DNA of 64,000 bases, taken from assembly GCF_900116285.1 (NCBI RefSeq), contig NZ_FPAJ01000001.1:1-64000 (forward strand), in the 5' to 3' direction. The notes under the pieces are model-generated. The model did not search any database. It was not told the origin of the DNA and saw only the letters and a list, made by a program, of their open reading frames with translations. Each line of letters opens with the position of its first letter. Position 1 is the stretch's first letter. The position numbers and the translations under genes were made by a program. Below, one piece after another: positions 26,314 through 34,964 of the stretch. This DNA comes from Sulfitobacter marinus. Its GTDB lineage: Bacteria; Pseudomonadota; Alphaproteobacteria; Rhodobacterales; Rhodobacteraceae.

Positions 26314-27636
26314 ATGGGGCAGAAACGAATAAGAGCAGGTGGCATATGCGCGCTGGCGCTGGCGCTGTCTGGCTGCGCGCCCGGTATGGCAGGCAACCGT
26401 GCGCCAGCTGACATGGTGGCACGGTTTAAGACGCCTGATGCCGTGCAGATCGCCAAACCGACATATGCAGAAAAACTGGCCGCAAACAGCCAGATCATCC
26501 AAGGGCTGTCCCGGCGGGTTTCGGTATTGCCCAAAGACGGTGTTTCTGGCGCGATCGCGTCCTCTGTCCTGGCTGCAAACAGCCGCACGGCCGAGGCCGA
26601 GTTGCGCGCGGCGGCGTTGCGCGCCGAGGCCGCCAGCACAAACTGGCTGCCCCGGATCGGCCCGCAGATCAGCCTGAGCGCGCTCGGCTCGGTCGCCGCC
26701 AATCTGGTCGTGGATCAGGTGCTGTTCGACAATGGTCGCCGCAAGGGGGAACGCGCCTTTGCGGTCGCCGATGTCGATGTCGCGGCAGTATCCTTGGCGC
26801 AAGACACCAACAGGCGCGTGGCCGAAGCGCTGCGTCTTTACACTGCGGCTGCCGAGGCGCGCGAAACTGCAACTCTTGGTCAGGCGACGCTTAAGGATAT
26901 GTCGCACTTCGAATGGGTCATGGGCGAACGGGTCAAGGGGGGCGTATCCGACATGTCTGACCTGACCATTTTGCACCAGAAACTGTCCGAGATACGGGCT
27001 GGCTACACGGCGGCCATTGAGCGTGAAGCAACATCCCTGTCAGAGCTAAACGCCATGTCGATCCAACCGCTAAGCGATCTGCGAGGCATGCCGGAAATTC
27101 CCGTGACCGCCGGTGCGGGCGAGCCGTTGATCGTGGTGCGTGCCAAGGCCGAAAAGACCCGCAGCATCGCCGCCGCAGCGGTCGAGCGTGCCAGCATATT
27201 GCCGGCGTTATCTGCGGGCGGCACAATCGGCAAAGGCAGTTCTTTGGGTCTGAACATCGGGTCTGATCAGTTACTGGGGTTGGGCACCAAAGCATCGCTG
27301 GAGGCTGCGGCACTGGCAGATGAAACCGCGACCCGTAAATTGCGCCAGGCGCGCGAGGATTCAATCCGCGACCTGCGCCGCTTGGAAAAGCAGATCAGCG
27401 CCAAGTCACGCCAAAGCGCCGAGGCCGCGACCCTGACCGGGCAAGCTAAGCGAAACCTCGATGTTTTCCAAGAACAATATGATGCAGGGCAACGGCAGGT
27501 TATGGATGTCGTAGGCGTCTACGAGACCTATGCGCGCCAACAGCAATCTCAGGTAGCGTTGAAATATGATGTAATCCGCTTGCGCATTGAAATGGCGCAA
27601 ATCCAAGGGGTTTTGGCAGATGGGAGCGCGATTTGA
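26314..27636 (+). CDS. TolC-family outer-membrane lipoprotein of the type I secretion system
   Basis: 440 aa. A lipoprotein signal with lipobox LSGC (about residues 19-22) precedes long amphipathic helices rich in Ala/Glu/Arg, as in the OEP/TolC fold; the repeated helix sets (about 85-175 and 280-420) are visible. It should form the trimeric outer-membrane duct through which the adhesin leaves. AAGGG precedes the ATG. It overlaps the ABC exporter gene (TTGA), so the secretion proteins are translationally coupled. An adhesin-export role is inferred from the adjacent gene. Confidence 0.85.
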   Translation: MGQKRIRAGGICALALALSGCAPGMAGNRAPADMVARFKTPDAVQIAKPTYAEKLAANSQIIQGLSRRVSVLPKDGVSGAIASSVLAANSRTAEAELRAAALRAEAASTNWLPRIGPQISLSALGSVAANLVVDQVLFDNGRRKGERAFAVADVDVAAVSLAQDTNRRVAEALRLYTAAAEARETATLGQATLKDMSHFEWVMGERVKGGVSDMSDLTILHQKLSEIRAGYTAAIEREATSLSELNAMSIQPLSDLRGMPEIPVTAGAGEPLIVVRAKAEKTRSIAAAAVERASILPALSAGGTIGKGSSLGLNIGSDQLLGLGTKASLEAAALADETATRKLRQAREDSIRDLRRLEKQISAKSRQSAEAATLTGQAKRNLDVFQEQYDAGQRQVMDVVGVYETYARQQQSQVALKYDVIRLRIEMAQIQGVLADGSAI

Positions 27637-29855
27637 TCAGCAAGCCGCGTTTTACGCTAACAATCACCAACGCCGATCAGGGGCACTTGAAAGCCGCGAA
27701 TGGGCCTCAGCCCAAGGCGCAGAACGTCAACCGGCCTCACGACCGTTTGATGGCGCGCGCCTCTCTGGCGGCAATCTATGCGGGCGTGTTGGGGGTCGAT
27801 ACAACGGCCCGTGATCTGTTTGAAACCGTCGCCGTGAATACTGCCACGGGCGCGCCAACCGGCCGCGAAGCAGATGCCATCGCCAAAGCCTTGCAAAGCG
27901 TTGGTTTACTGACCCAAGTCAGCCGTGTTGCAGGACTGTCCAAATCATTGTGGCCTGCGCTGGCCTATATGACATCCGGTCAACTGCTGCTGGTGATGGG
28001 GCAATCGAGCGGCGATCTGATCGTGTTTGACACCACCTGCACCGACAACCGCGCCATGGTGCCGATCAGCGACTTTGAACCCTTCTTTGCGGGGCTAATT
28101 GTACGCGCCGAGGCCTCGCTTGAGACGGTGGCGAAAGCCCATGAAACAGGTGGCCGTCCCCCGCATTGGTTCTGGGGCCAATTCCCCCGTTTCCGCCGCC
28201 AACTGATTGAGGTCGCGATGGGGTCATTTGTGGCCAATGTGCTGGCCGTCGCGGTGGCGCTTTTTTCGTTGCAGGTTTATGACCGTGTGATCCCCCATCA
28301 ATCACAGTCAACTTTGTGGGTGCTTGCCATCGGCGCGGGTCTGGCGCTGCTGATGGAAAGCTCGTTAAAAATGGCGCGGGCGCGGTTGATGGACGGGGCT
28401 GGACGTCAGATTGAATTGGCAGTTCAGGATACCTTGATGAAACGGGTGCTGGGCATGCGATCAGACGCGCGCGGACAAGCCCCGAACCAGCTGTTTTCGG
28501 CAATGCGTGAATTCGGGTCGGTGCGTGAATTCTTTACCGTGTCGACCATCGGCACGATTGCCGACATCCCGTTTATCTTTGTTTTTTTGTTTCTCGTGGC
28601 CAGCATTGCGGGGAACGTGGTTTGGGTGCTGGTTCTGGGCGGTATCTTGATGCTGGTGCCCGGGTTCTTTTTGCAAAAGAAAGCGATTCGGCTGACGCAG
28701 GAAACGCAGGGCGCATCGGCAAAATCCTCGCGGCTGCTGCACGAGGCGATCTTTGAACTTGATACCGTTAAAACCCAACGCGCCGAAGATCGCATTTTGC
28801 GCCTGTGGACCGAGCTGAACACCTTGGCGGCGGTTAAATCCTCGGAGCAGCGCAAGCTGGCGTCGTTTCTCACATTCTGGAGCCAGGGCATCCAGCAAGC
28901 GACCTATGTCGGCGCTGTGATCCTGGGCACCTATCTGGTGTTTGCCGGGCAATTTACCGTGGGGACGATCATTGCGGTCGGCATCTTGACGGGACGCACC
29001 CTTGGCCCGCTGACGCAGTTGTCGGGGACGATGGCCCGCTGGGGCAATGTCAAAGGCGCGTTGGACGGGCTGGATGCAATCGTCACCGCCCCGCAAGATA
29101 CCGCAGAGGGCCGCACATACCTGCGCCGTGAAAAGTTGCGTGGTCAGTTCGAGCTGCGCGATGTGACATTCCGCTATGACGACGACGGCGCGCCGAGGCT
29201 TGATATTAAGGGACTGAGAGTACCTGCGGGCCAACATGTGGCCGTGCTGGGGGCGAACGGGTCGGGCAAATCTTCGCTGCTGAAAATACTCAGCGGGCTA
29301 TATGCGCCGTCGGGCGGGCGTGTGCTGGTTGACGGCACCGAGATGGGCCAGATTGACCCCCGCGACCTGCGTCGGTTGATCGGGTATCTTGGTCAGGATG
29401 TGCGCTTGTTTTCGGGCAGTCTAAGGGACAATCTGAACATGAACCTGCTGGAACGGGACGACGATCGGTTACTGGCCGCGCTTGATTTTGCCGGGCTTGG
29501 GGCGTTCGTGAAAACGCACCACAAAGGTTTGGATCTTGAGATCAAGGACGCAGGCGTGGGCCTGTCGGTCGGCCAGCGCCAGTCCATCGGCTGGGCGCGG
29601 TTATGGCTGCAAGACCCTGCAATCTGCCTGCTGGATGAACCCACCGCCGCACTGGATCAACAGCTTGAGGCCGCGCTGGTGTCGCGTTTGCAGACATGGA
29701 TGGCCGGGCGCACCGCCGTGATTGCCACGCATCGCGCGCCCATATTGGCGCTGACGACCCGCACTCTGATCTTGCAAGATGGCCGCATGGCGGTGGACGG
29801 GCCGCAGGAAAAAGTGCTGGCACATCTGGCTGGCCGATCAGGGCAACTGGCATGA
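27633..29855 (+). CDS. Type I secretion ABC transporter, LapB-like permease-ATPase
   Basis: 740 aa. An N-terminal C39-like domain (about residues 30-165) lacks the catalytic Cys/His and so serves as a docking domain. Membrane segments occupy about 190-470, then an ATPase with Walker A GANGSGKSS (about 540), Walker B ICLLDEPTAALD and a signature reading LSVGQRQS, where the family normally has LSGGQ. The only start matching the overlap is TTG (27633), preceded by GGGAG 6 bases upstream; the next in-frame ATG is about 38 codons further in. It drives one-step export of the adhesin with the HlyD and TolC-type neighbours. Confidence 0.9.
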   Translation: MISKPRFTLTITNADQGHLKAANGPQPKAQNVNRPHDRLMARASLAAIYAGVLGVDTTARDLFETVAVNTATGAPTGREADAIAKALQSVGLLTQVSRVAGLSKSLWPALAYMTSGQLLLVMGQSSGDLIVFDTTCTDNRAMVPISDFEPFFAGLIVRAEASLETVAKAHETGGRPPHWFWGQFPRFRRQLIEVAMGSFVANVLAVAVALFSLQVYDRVIPHQSQSTLWVLAIGAGLALLMESSLKMARARLMDGAGRQIELAVQDTLMKRVLGMRSDARGQAPNQLFSAMREFGSVREFFTVSTIGTIADIPFIFVFLFLVASIAGNVVWVLVLGGILMLVPGFFLQKKAIRLTQETQGASAKSSRLLHEAIFELDTVKTQRAEDRILRLWTELNTLAAVKSSEQRKLASFLTFWSQGIQQATYVGAVILGTYLVFAGQFTVGTIIAVGILTGRTLGPLTQLSGTMARWGNVKGALDGLDAIVTAPQDTAEGRTYLRREKLRGQFELRDVTFRYDDDGAPRLDIKGLRVPAGQHVAVLGANGSGKSSLLKILSGLYAPSGGRVLVDGTEMGQIDPRDLRRLIGYLGQDVRLFSGSLRDNLNMNLLERDDDRLLAALDFAGLGAFVKTHHKGLDLEIKDAGVGLSVGQRQSIGWARLWLQDPAICLLDEPTAALDQQLEAALVSRLQTWMAGRTAVIATHRAPILALTTRTLILQDGRMAVDGPQEKVLAHLAGRSGQLA

Positions 29856-31045
29856 ACACTCAAGACGCCATTCCCACCTTGGACGGGCAGATGAAAGGCA
29901 CCTTGCGCGGGCCATCCACTGTGGTCTGGCTGTGCGGTGCCACAGTGCTGATCTTTGTGGTCTGGGCCTCCTTTGCCTGGATAGATGAGATCGTGCGCGC
30001 CGAAGGCTCGATGATCTCAAGCTCGCGCCCGCAGATCATTCAAAACCTCGAAGGGGGTATTCTGGCCGAGCTTGCCGTGGGGGAGGGCGATATTGTTGAA
30101 AAAGGCGATGTTCTGGCGCGGCTGCATGGCACCCAGTTTCAATCCTCGGTCGATGACCTAGAGGACCAGATCAGCGCGTTTGAAATCCGTCGCTTGCGCC
30201 TTGAGGCCGAAATGGCTGGGCAGTCAGAGTTCGACGTGCCCGCCGCTTTTGTGCAGCGCACGCCTGACATTGTCGCGTCTGAACGGGTATTACTGAAAGC
30301 GCGGCAAGTTGATTTTCTGTCCCGTTCCGACGGGGCCGGGCGGGTGTTGACCGAAGCCGCCAAAGAACGCGAACTGCTGGAAAACATGCTGAAGAAAAAG
30401 ATCGTGTCGCTGATCGAAGTCACCCGCGCTCGCAAGGTGCATGCAGATGCGCGGATCAGACTGGACGAGATCATCACGGGCACCGAGCTGGACCGCGCGC
30501 AGGAATATTCGGACGTGCTGAAAGAGCTGGCCACGTTGAAACAAAACCTGAAGTCCAGCACGGACCAGTTGAACCGTACCATCCTGACCAGCCCGCTTCG
30601 CGGTATCGTGAATAATCTGGCCGTGACAACCATCGGCGGCGTCGTACGCCCCGGCGAAGAGATTTTGCAGATTATCCCAATAGACGAAGAGCTGTTTGTT
30701 GAGGCACGGGTAAAGCCCGAAAACATTGCCGGTGTGCGCCCCGGCCAAGAGGCAACGGTTAAGTTGTCAGCCTATGATTATACGATTTACGGGACGCTAA
30801 AAGGCACGGTCAAATTGATTTCCGCCGACACCTTCAAGGATGACCGGTCGCGCAGCCCCGATGGCGGACCGCATTACAAGGTCACCTTGCAGGTGGATAC
30901 CGACCATCTGACACCGCGTCAGGCGTCTTTGCAGATACGGCCGGGCATGCAAGCGAGTGTTGAACTGCATACCGGATCAAAGACGGTTCTGCAGTATTTG
31001 TTGAAGCCGCTTTATAAATCCAAAGAGGCGTTTCGTGAGCCTTGA
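29852..31045 (+). CDS. HlyD-family membrane-fusion protein of the type I secretion system
   Basis: 397 aa. One N-terminal membrane segment (about residues 25-45, VVWLCGATVLIFVVWASFAW), then a biotinyl-lipoyl half motif (PQIIQNLEGGILAELAVGEG), a long coiled coil (about 110-235), the second lipoyl half (TSPLRGIVNNLAVTTIGGVV) and a beta-barrel ending near 390. The layout is that of PrtE/HlyD/LapC. It bridges the ABC exporter and the TolC-type protein across the periplasm. The ATG overlaps the exporter stop by ATGA; an in-frame ATG at 29696 falls inside the exporter gene and is rejected. Confidence 0.92.
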   Translation: MNTQDAIPTLDGQMKGTLRGPSTVVWLCGATVLIFVVWASFAWIDEIVRAEGSMISSSRPQIIQNLEGGILAELAVGEGDIVEKGDVLARLHGTQFQSSVDDLEDQISAFEIRRLRLEAEMAGQSEFDVPAAFVQRTPDIVASERVLLKARQVDFLSRSDGAGRVLTEAAKERELLENMLKKKIVSLIEVTRARKVHADARIRLDEIITGTELDRAQEYSDVLKELATLKQNLKSSTDQLNRTILTSPLRGIVNNLAVTTIGGVVRPGEEILQIIPIDEELFVEARVKPENIAGVRPGQEATVKLSAYDYTIYGTLKGTVKLISADTFKDDRSRSPDGGPHYKVTLQVDTDHLTPRQASLQIRPGMQASVELHTGSKTVLQYLLKPLYKSKEAFREP

Positions 31046-31054
31046 GGTCGCGCA

Positions 31055-31103
31055 TGGGGGCTGTCTGCCCCCAGACCCCCGAGGATTTTGGTCCATTTGG
31101 AAA
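31055..31103 (+). repeat. REP-like element, type A copy 1
   Basis: Begins TGGGGGCTGTCTGCCCCC, continues with ACCCCCGAGGAT and ends TTTGGAAA, abutting the dtd stop codon. The GGGGGC/GCCCCC arms form a hairpin between two convergent genes. Further copies are at 59888 (opposite strand) and 61803. Confidence 0.75.
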
Positions 31104-31550
31104 TTAGGGATGGGCTGTGTCTATCCAAAGTGTGACGGGGCCGTCATTGGTGAGAGCGACCGACATGTCCGCGCCGAACTCTCCGGTTTGAACGGGTATA
31201 TCGAGGGCTTTCATATAGGCGATGAAGCCTTCGTATAATGCATTGGCGTGTTCCGGTTTGGCGGCGCGCGAAAATCCAGGGCGTGTGCCTCGCGACGTGT
31301 CGGCGGCGAGGGTGAACTGGCTGACGATCAGCGCGCTGCCGCCGGTTTGGGTAAGGCTGAGGTTCATCTTGCCCGCGTCATCTTTGAACAGGCGCAGTTT
31401 GGCGATTTTCGCGGCAAGTGCAGCGGCGGTGGCGGGGGTGTCATCTGGCATGGCACAGACAAAGACCAGCAGGCCAGCGCCGATCTGTCCAATGATCTGC
31501 CCGTCGACAGTGACTGAAGCATCTTTGGCCCGTTGAAGCACTGCGCGCAT
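31104..31550 (-). CDS. dtd: D-aminoacyl-tRNA deacylase
   Basis: 148 aa cytosolic editing enzyme that hydrolyses D-amino acids (and misacylated Gly) from tRNA. The signature [20 protein letters not shown] and the C-terminal [13 protein letters not shown] (the cross-subunit Gly-cis-Pro motif is GP) match DTD exactly; the length is usual. The start MRAVLQRA lies 1 base from the nitroreductase stop, and a spurious extension upstream overlaps that gene. It is the last gene of a nine-gene minus-strand run and probably rides on it. Confidence 0.95.
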   Translation of the reverse strand: MRAVLQRAKDASVTVDGQIIGQIGAGLLVFVCAMPDDTPATAAALAAKIAKLRLFKDDAGKMNLSLTQTGGSALIVSQFTLAADTSRGTRPGFSRAAKPEHANALYEGFIAYMKALDIPVQTGEFGADMSVALTNDGPVTLWIDTAHP

Positions 31551-31551
31551 T

Positions 31552-32226
31552 TCAGGATTTCCAATCGATGATGTCAGTCGGGTCCGCCCGTTCAGTTCGG
31601 AACTGGTTGATCGGGGCGTCTTGGTCGGCATAGCCAAAGGAAATGGCGCAGAGCACCAGCCGGTCATCGGGGATGTCCAGATGATCGCGCACCAATGGGG
31701 CATAGGCGGCAATGGCGGCTTGGGCGATGGTGGCCACGCCAAGGGCGGTGGCGGCCAAGGTAAAGGCGGTTACAAATCCGCCGCTGTCCATTGCGCCGTA
31801 GGGGCCAAGCTCGGCCGGGGCGGTGATAATCGCGACATGGGGCGCGTCGAACAGAGCGTAGTTGCGCAGCATTTGTGCGCTGCGGCCTTCGCGGTCGGAT
31901 TTGTCGATCCCCACTGCATCATAAAGCTGAAAGCCGCAGGTGCGGCGGCGCTCGGCATATACGCCGGAATAACCTTTGGGCCAGTCCAGATCGGGTTCGG
32001 GCGGTATCCCTTGGCTGGCGGCATCCATCAGGGCGCTGCGAAACCGGTCTGTTGCATCGCCTTTGGTGATGGTGACCTGCCACGGTTGCGCGTTGCACCA
32101 ACTGGGCACGTGGCGGGCCGTTTGGATGATCCGGGTAATCACATCATCAGGGACGGGATCGGGCTGGAATGCGCGACACGAATAGCGCGCCTGTAAGATG
32201 TCGGTGAGAGTGTCGATCTGGGTCAT
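31552..32226 (-). CDS. Nitroreductase family FMN-dependent oxidoreductase
   Basis: 224 aa. The FMN-binding N-terminus [15 protein letters not shown] and [14 protein letters not shown], and the C-terminal [37 protein letters not shown], are typical of the nitroreductase fold (BluB/NfnB-like dimers). The reaction is probably NAD(P)H-dependent reduction of quinones, nitro compounds or enones, but the substrate is unknown. Its ATG overlaps the stop of the zinc-ribbon gene upstream by ATGA, so it belongs to the TelA/SPFH gene run and may supply a redox role there. Confidence 0.9.
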   Translation of the reverse strand: MTQIDTLTDILQARYSCRAFQPDPVPDDVITRIIQTARHVPSWCNAQPWQVTITKGDATDRFRSALMDAASQGIPPEPDLDWPKGYSGVYAERRRTCGFQLYDAVGIDKSDREGRSAQMLRNYALFDAPHVAIITAPAELGPYGAMDSGGFVTAFTLAATALGVATIAQAAIAAYAPLVRDHLDIPDDRLVLCAISFGYADQDAPINQFRTERADPTDIIDWKS

Positions 32227-33350
32227 TGTTGCAGCGCCATATAATAGCCGACCACCCCGGCGGCCAACAGGCCAAGGATCACGGCAAAGGTTATCTTGAT
32301 CGCGGAATAGGGGCGTTCACCTTGGACATTGCCGGTGCGGCCATTAACCACGAAACGGTATGTCTTGCCGCGGTATTTATAGGCCGCCAGCCAGACCGGC
32401 AGCAGGATATGTTTGAACGTCACATCGCTCACCTGTGTCTGCACATTGTGGATGCGCTGCCGGTCGCCACCGATGTCAAACCGCACGTCGCGTTCGATCA
32501 TCGCATCCATATACTGGCGCGCCTCGGCATAGCCGTCTTCGAGGGTGATCGAATAGGCCTCGGCACGGAAACCGGCCAGATATTCGGGGGCGTAAGGCTC
32601 CAGCGCGGACAGGTCCCAAGGTGCCAGAGCATCGGTAAACTTCTTGGGGAGGGATTTTGAGGCAAGCACCAAAACGTCGTCAAAGAACCGCGCCACCCGA
32701 CCCGAGGCAGACCGCCAGCGCACCTTGGGGACCTGACGTTGTTCGCGTTTGCCATCACGCATCACGGTGACGGTCACGTAATATACCGTGCCGCGTTCGC
32801 CCGTGTAGCTGGATTTGGTATCGGCATCGTAGGTCCAATAGGGGACATAGATGCCCTGCATCCGGCGGCCCTTGCGGGCGTATTCCTTTAGACCATTTGG
32901 CGCGAACCACAGATTGCCAAGCCAGTTTGTCATGGCGTCTTTGGCCACGTTTTCGGTCAGCGCAAAGGGCAAGACGCCGCGCGGTTTGATATGACGGTTC
33001 AGGCCGGTGTCGACCACCACGGGGGTCGCGCAGAAGGGGCATTCGGTTGCGTGTTTGTCTTCGTCGAATTCGACCTGTGCCGCGCAATTGGGGCAGGTCG
33101 TAACCCGGGTCTGTTCCATTTCGGTGGGCGGCAGAGCGTGAGCCATGGCCGCGCGAAAATCCAACTCTTCAATCGTTTGATACGACCGTTTGCCGGATAT
33201 GCGTTCGGTGTTGCCGCAATGATCACACACCAGCTTATATTCGGCCGGATCAAATCGCAGGTCCGACCCGCATCTGTCACACGGGAAACGGTGTTCTTCG
33301 ATTGGCGCAGGCGGTGCCGGGGGCATTTCGAAGGGCGGGGTATCAGGCAT
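32223..33350 (-). CDS. Zinc-ribbon membrane protein (TFIIB-type zinc ribbon, YdjG-like)
   Basis: 375 aa. Two N-terminal zinc ribbons: CDRCGSD...CDHC (about residues 23-46) and CPNC...CPFC (about 84-105). Then a beta-rich domain begins PRGVLPFALTENVAKDAM and YVPYWTYDADTKSSY, of the type often mis-annotated as primosomal protein N'. A single C-terminal membrane helix (AIKITFAVILGLLAAGVVGY) anchors it. It resembles B. subtilis YdjG, which works with PspA and the SPFH protein YdjI. The ATG at 33350 is preferred over an adjacent GTG. It shares a run with SPFH-GYF, TelA and XpaC genes. Precise role unknown; membrane tethering is inference. Confidence 0.75.
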   Translation of the reverse strand: MPDTPPFEMPPAPPAPIEEHRFPCDRCGSDLRFDPAEYKLVCDHCGNTERISGKRSYQTIEELDFRAAMAHALPPTEMEQTRVTTCPNCAAQVEFDEDKHATECPFCATPVVVDTGLNRHIKPRGVLPFALTENVAKDAMTNWLGNLWFAPNGLKEYARKGRRMQGIYVPYWTYDADTKSSYTGERGTVYYVTVTVMRDGKREQRQVPKVRWRSASGRVARFFDDVLVLASKSLPKKFTDALAPWDLSALEPYAPEYLAGFRAEAYSITLEDGYAEARQYMDAMIERDVRFDIGGDRQRIHNVQTQVSDVTFKHILLPVWLAAYKYRGKTYRFVVNGRTGNVQGERPYSAIKITFAVILGLLAAGVVGYYMALQQ

Positions 33351-33404
33351 CACGGCACCGCGCAGTGAGGCCGGAGATAGATATCGAGTGAGACCAGACG
33401 CAGG

Positions 33405-33815
33405 TCATTTGCGGGCAGGCTTGGGGGTGGGCAAATGGGCCACGATCCGCAATTCGATCAAGGCACCGGGACGGCGCAGGTCTGCGACCTCGACCGCCGT
33501 CCAGGCGGGCAGCGGCACGCCTAGCATGTCACGCATAACATCATTGACCTGATCAAAATGATATTTCAGCCCGATGTGATAGCTGGTGACCTCGACGATG
33601 CTGTCGGCATTACCCTTTGCAGCGTCAATGATAAGCAGGGCCTTGCCCAAGGCATTTTGCACCTGCCTGGTAATGTCGGGCGGCATCACGCCCTCTGAAT
33701 CACCGCCTGTTGCACCGGTCAGAAACAGGAAATCCCCCGCGCGCACGGCGGGAGAGAACCCAGTTGCTTCTATAAGCTGGGCCAGTTCGGGGGGAGATAC
33801 GACATCGCGCGCCAT
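33405..33815 (-). CDS. RidA family protein (Rid/YjgF/UK114)
   Basis: 136 aa, within the usual size range. The chorismate-mutase-like fold is recognised by GDFLFLTGATGG, IVEVTSYHIGLKYHFDQVND and PAWTAVEVADLRRPGALIEL. The conserved Arg of true RidA deaminases aligns near the segment DLRRPGALIEL. Family members deaminate reactive enamine/imine intermediates; others only bind ligands. The gene sits between the zinc-ribbon and SPFH-GYF genes, 10 bases from the latter, on the same strand, so a link with that run is likely. Exact substrate unknown. Confidence 0.85.
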   Translation of the reverse strand: MARDVVSPPELAQLIEATGFSPAVRAGDFLFLTGATGGDSEGVMPPDITRQVQNALGKALLIIDAAKGNADSIVEVTSYHIGLKYHFDQVNDVMRDMLGVPLPAWTAVEVADLRRPGALIELRIVAHLPTPKPARK

Positions 33816-33825
33816 AACCCCCGCC

Positions 33826-34932
33826 TTATCCGGCGGGTGGTGGTGGGGGCGGCATCACGGTGAAGAGCTGGGCCAGCTCATCCACATCATCGGCTTTCAT
33901 CCAGCCATCCTGACCGGGGGTCCACACGAATGTTTCGCGGGTCATTGCGCCCTCTGCTGCCATACGACCAAGGGCTGCTTTGGAAAACGGTCCCTTGGTT
34001 TGGCCATTCTTGGCCAGATGCCAGACCTTGTCGGCGACCGGTGGCGGCGGCGGGGTGTGCGCGGCGGTCGGGCGCGGGCCCCAAGGGCCAGCTTGGGCCG
34101 CGGCGGCACCGATCTGCATGCCTAATCCGGCACCCAGACCGGCCTGCATTGCCGCACCTGCACCGCCATCACGGCCCAATGCCTCGGCGGCTTGGAATTG
34201 CGTGTATTGTTGCAGATCGCCGATCATGCCCATGGACGACCGTTTGTCCAATACCTGTTCGACAGCAGGCGGCAGGGATACGTTTTCGACATATAGTTCT
34301 GGGATCGACAGACCATATTCGCCAATTGTGGCGGATATTTCGCCGCTGATCAGCTTGCCCAACTCGCGGGTGTTGGCGGCCATATCAAGGATCGGGATTT
34401 TCGACATCGCAATGCTGCGCGAGAATTCCTGCACGATGATGTTGCGGATCTGATAGCTGATCTCGTCCATGGTGAATTCGCCATCCGTGCCAACGATCTC
34501 GGTCAGGAAATGCGCGGGATCGGATACTTTGACGGCATAGGTGCCAAAGGCGCGCAGACGCACCGGGCCAAATTCGGGATCGCGCAGGATGATTGGGTTT
34601 TTGGTGCCCCATTTCAGATCATTGAACCGCGTGGTGTTGACGAAATAGATTTCGGATTTGAAGGGGCTTTTAAACCCGTGATCCCAATGCTGAAGCGATG
34701 TCATGATCGGCATGTTATTGGTCTCAAGCATATAAAGACCGGGGGTGAAGACATCGGCGATCTGCCCTTCGTGGACAAACACGGCCGCCTGGCCTTCGCG
34801 CACGGTCAGCTTGGCCCCGTATTTGATTTCGTGGCCTTCGCGCTCGAACCGCCAGACCATGGTATCACGGGTGTCATCGGTCCAGTGAATGACGTCGATG
34901 AATTGGCCAGATAGGAAATCGAGAATACCCAT
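33826..34932 (-). CDS. SPFH-domain protein with C-terminal GYF_2 domain (YdjI-like)
   Basis: 368 aa. The N-terminal SPFH/band-7 domain (about residues 1-240) contains EIKYGAKLTVREGQAAVFVHEG and the later NTRELGKLISGEISATIGEYG. A Gly/Ala-rich linker (about 248-290) leads to a GYF_2 domain (about 300-355, WHLAKNGQTKGPFSKAALG) and a poly-Pro tail (MPPPPPPAG). It is the same architecture as the virion-core-protein-like/YdjI class: a membrane-scaffold assembly with a peptide-binding tail. Being beside a zinc-ribbon membrane protein, as ydjG is next to ydjI in Bacillus, suggests a shared membrane patch. Confidence 0.85.
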   Translation of the reverse strand: MGILDFLSGQFIDVIHWTDDTRDTMVWRFEREGHEIKYGAKLTVREGQAAVFVHEGQIADVFTPGLYMLETNNMPIMTSLQHWDHGFKSPFKSEIYFVNTTRFNDLKWGTKNPIILRDPEFGPVRLRAFGTYAVKVSDPAHFLTEIVGTDGEFTMDEISYQIRNIIVQEFSRSIAMSKIPILDMAANTRELGKLISGEISATIGEYGLSIPELYVENVSLPPAVEQVLDKRSSMGMIGDLQQYTQFQAAEALGRDGGAGAAMQAGLGAGLGMQIGAAAAQAGPWGPRPTAAHTPPPPPVADKVWHLAKNGQTKGPFSKAALGRMAAEGAMTRETFVWTPGQDGWMKADDVDELAQLFTVMPPPPPPAG

Positions 34933-34964
34933 AGGGTTGGTCCTTTCGGTAAGGTGGCAGCAGT

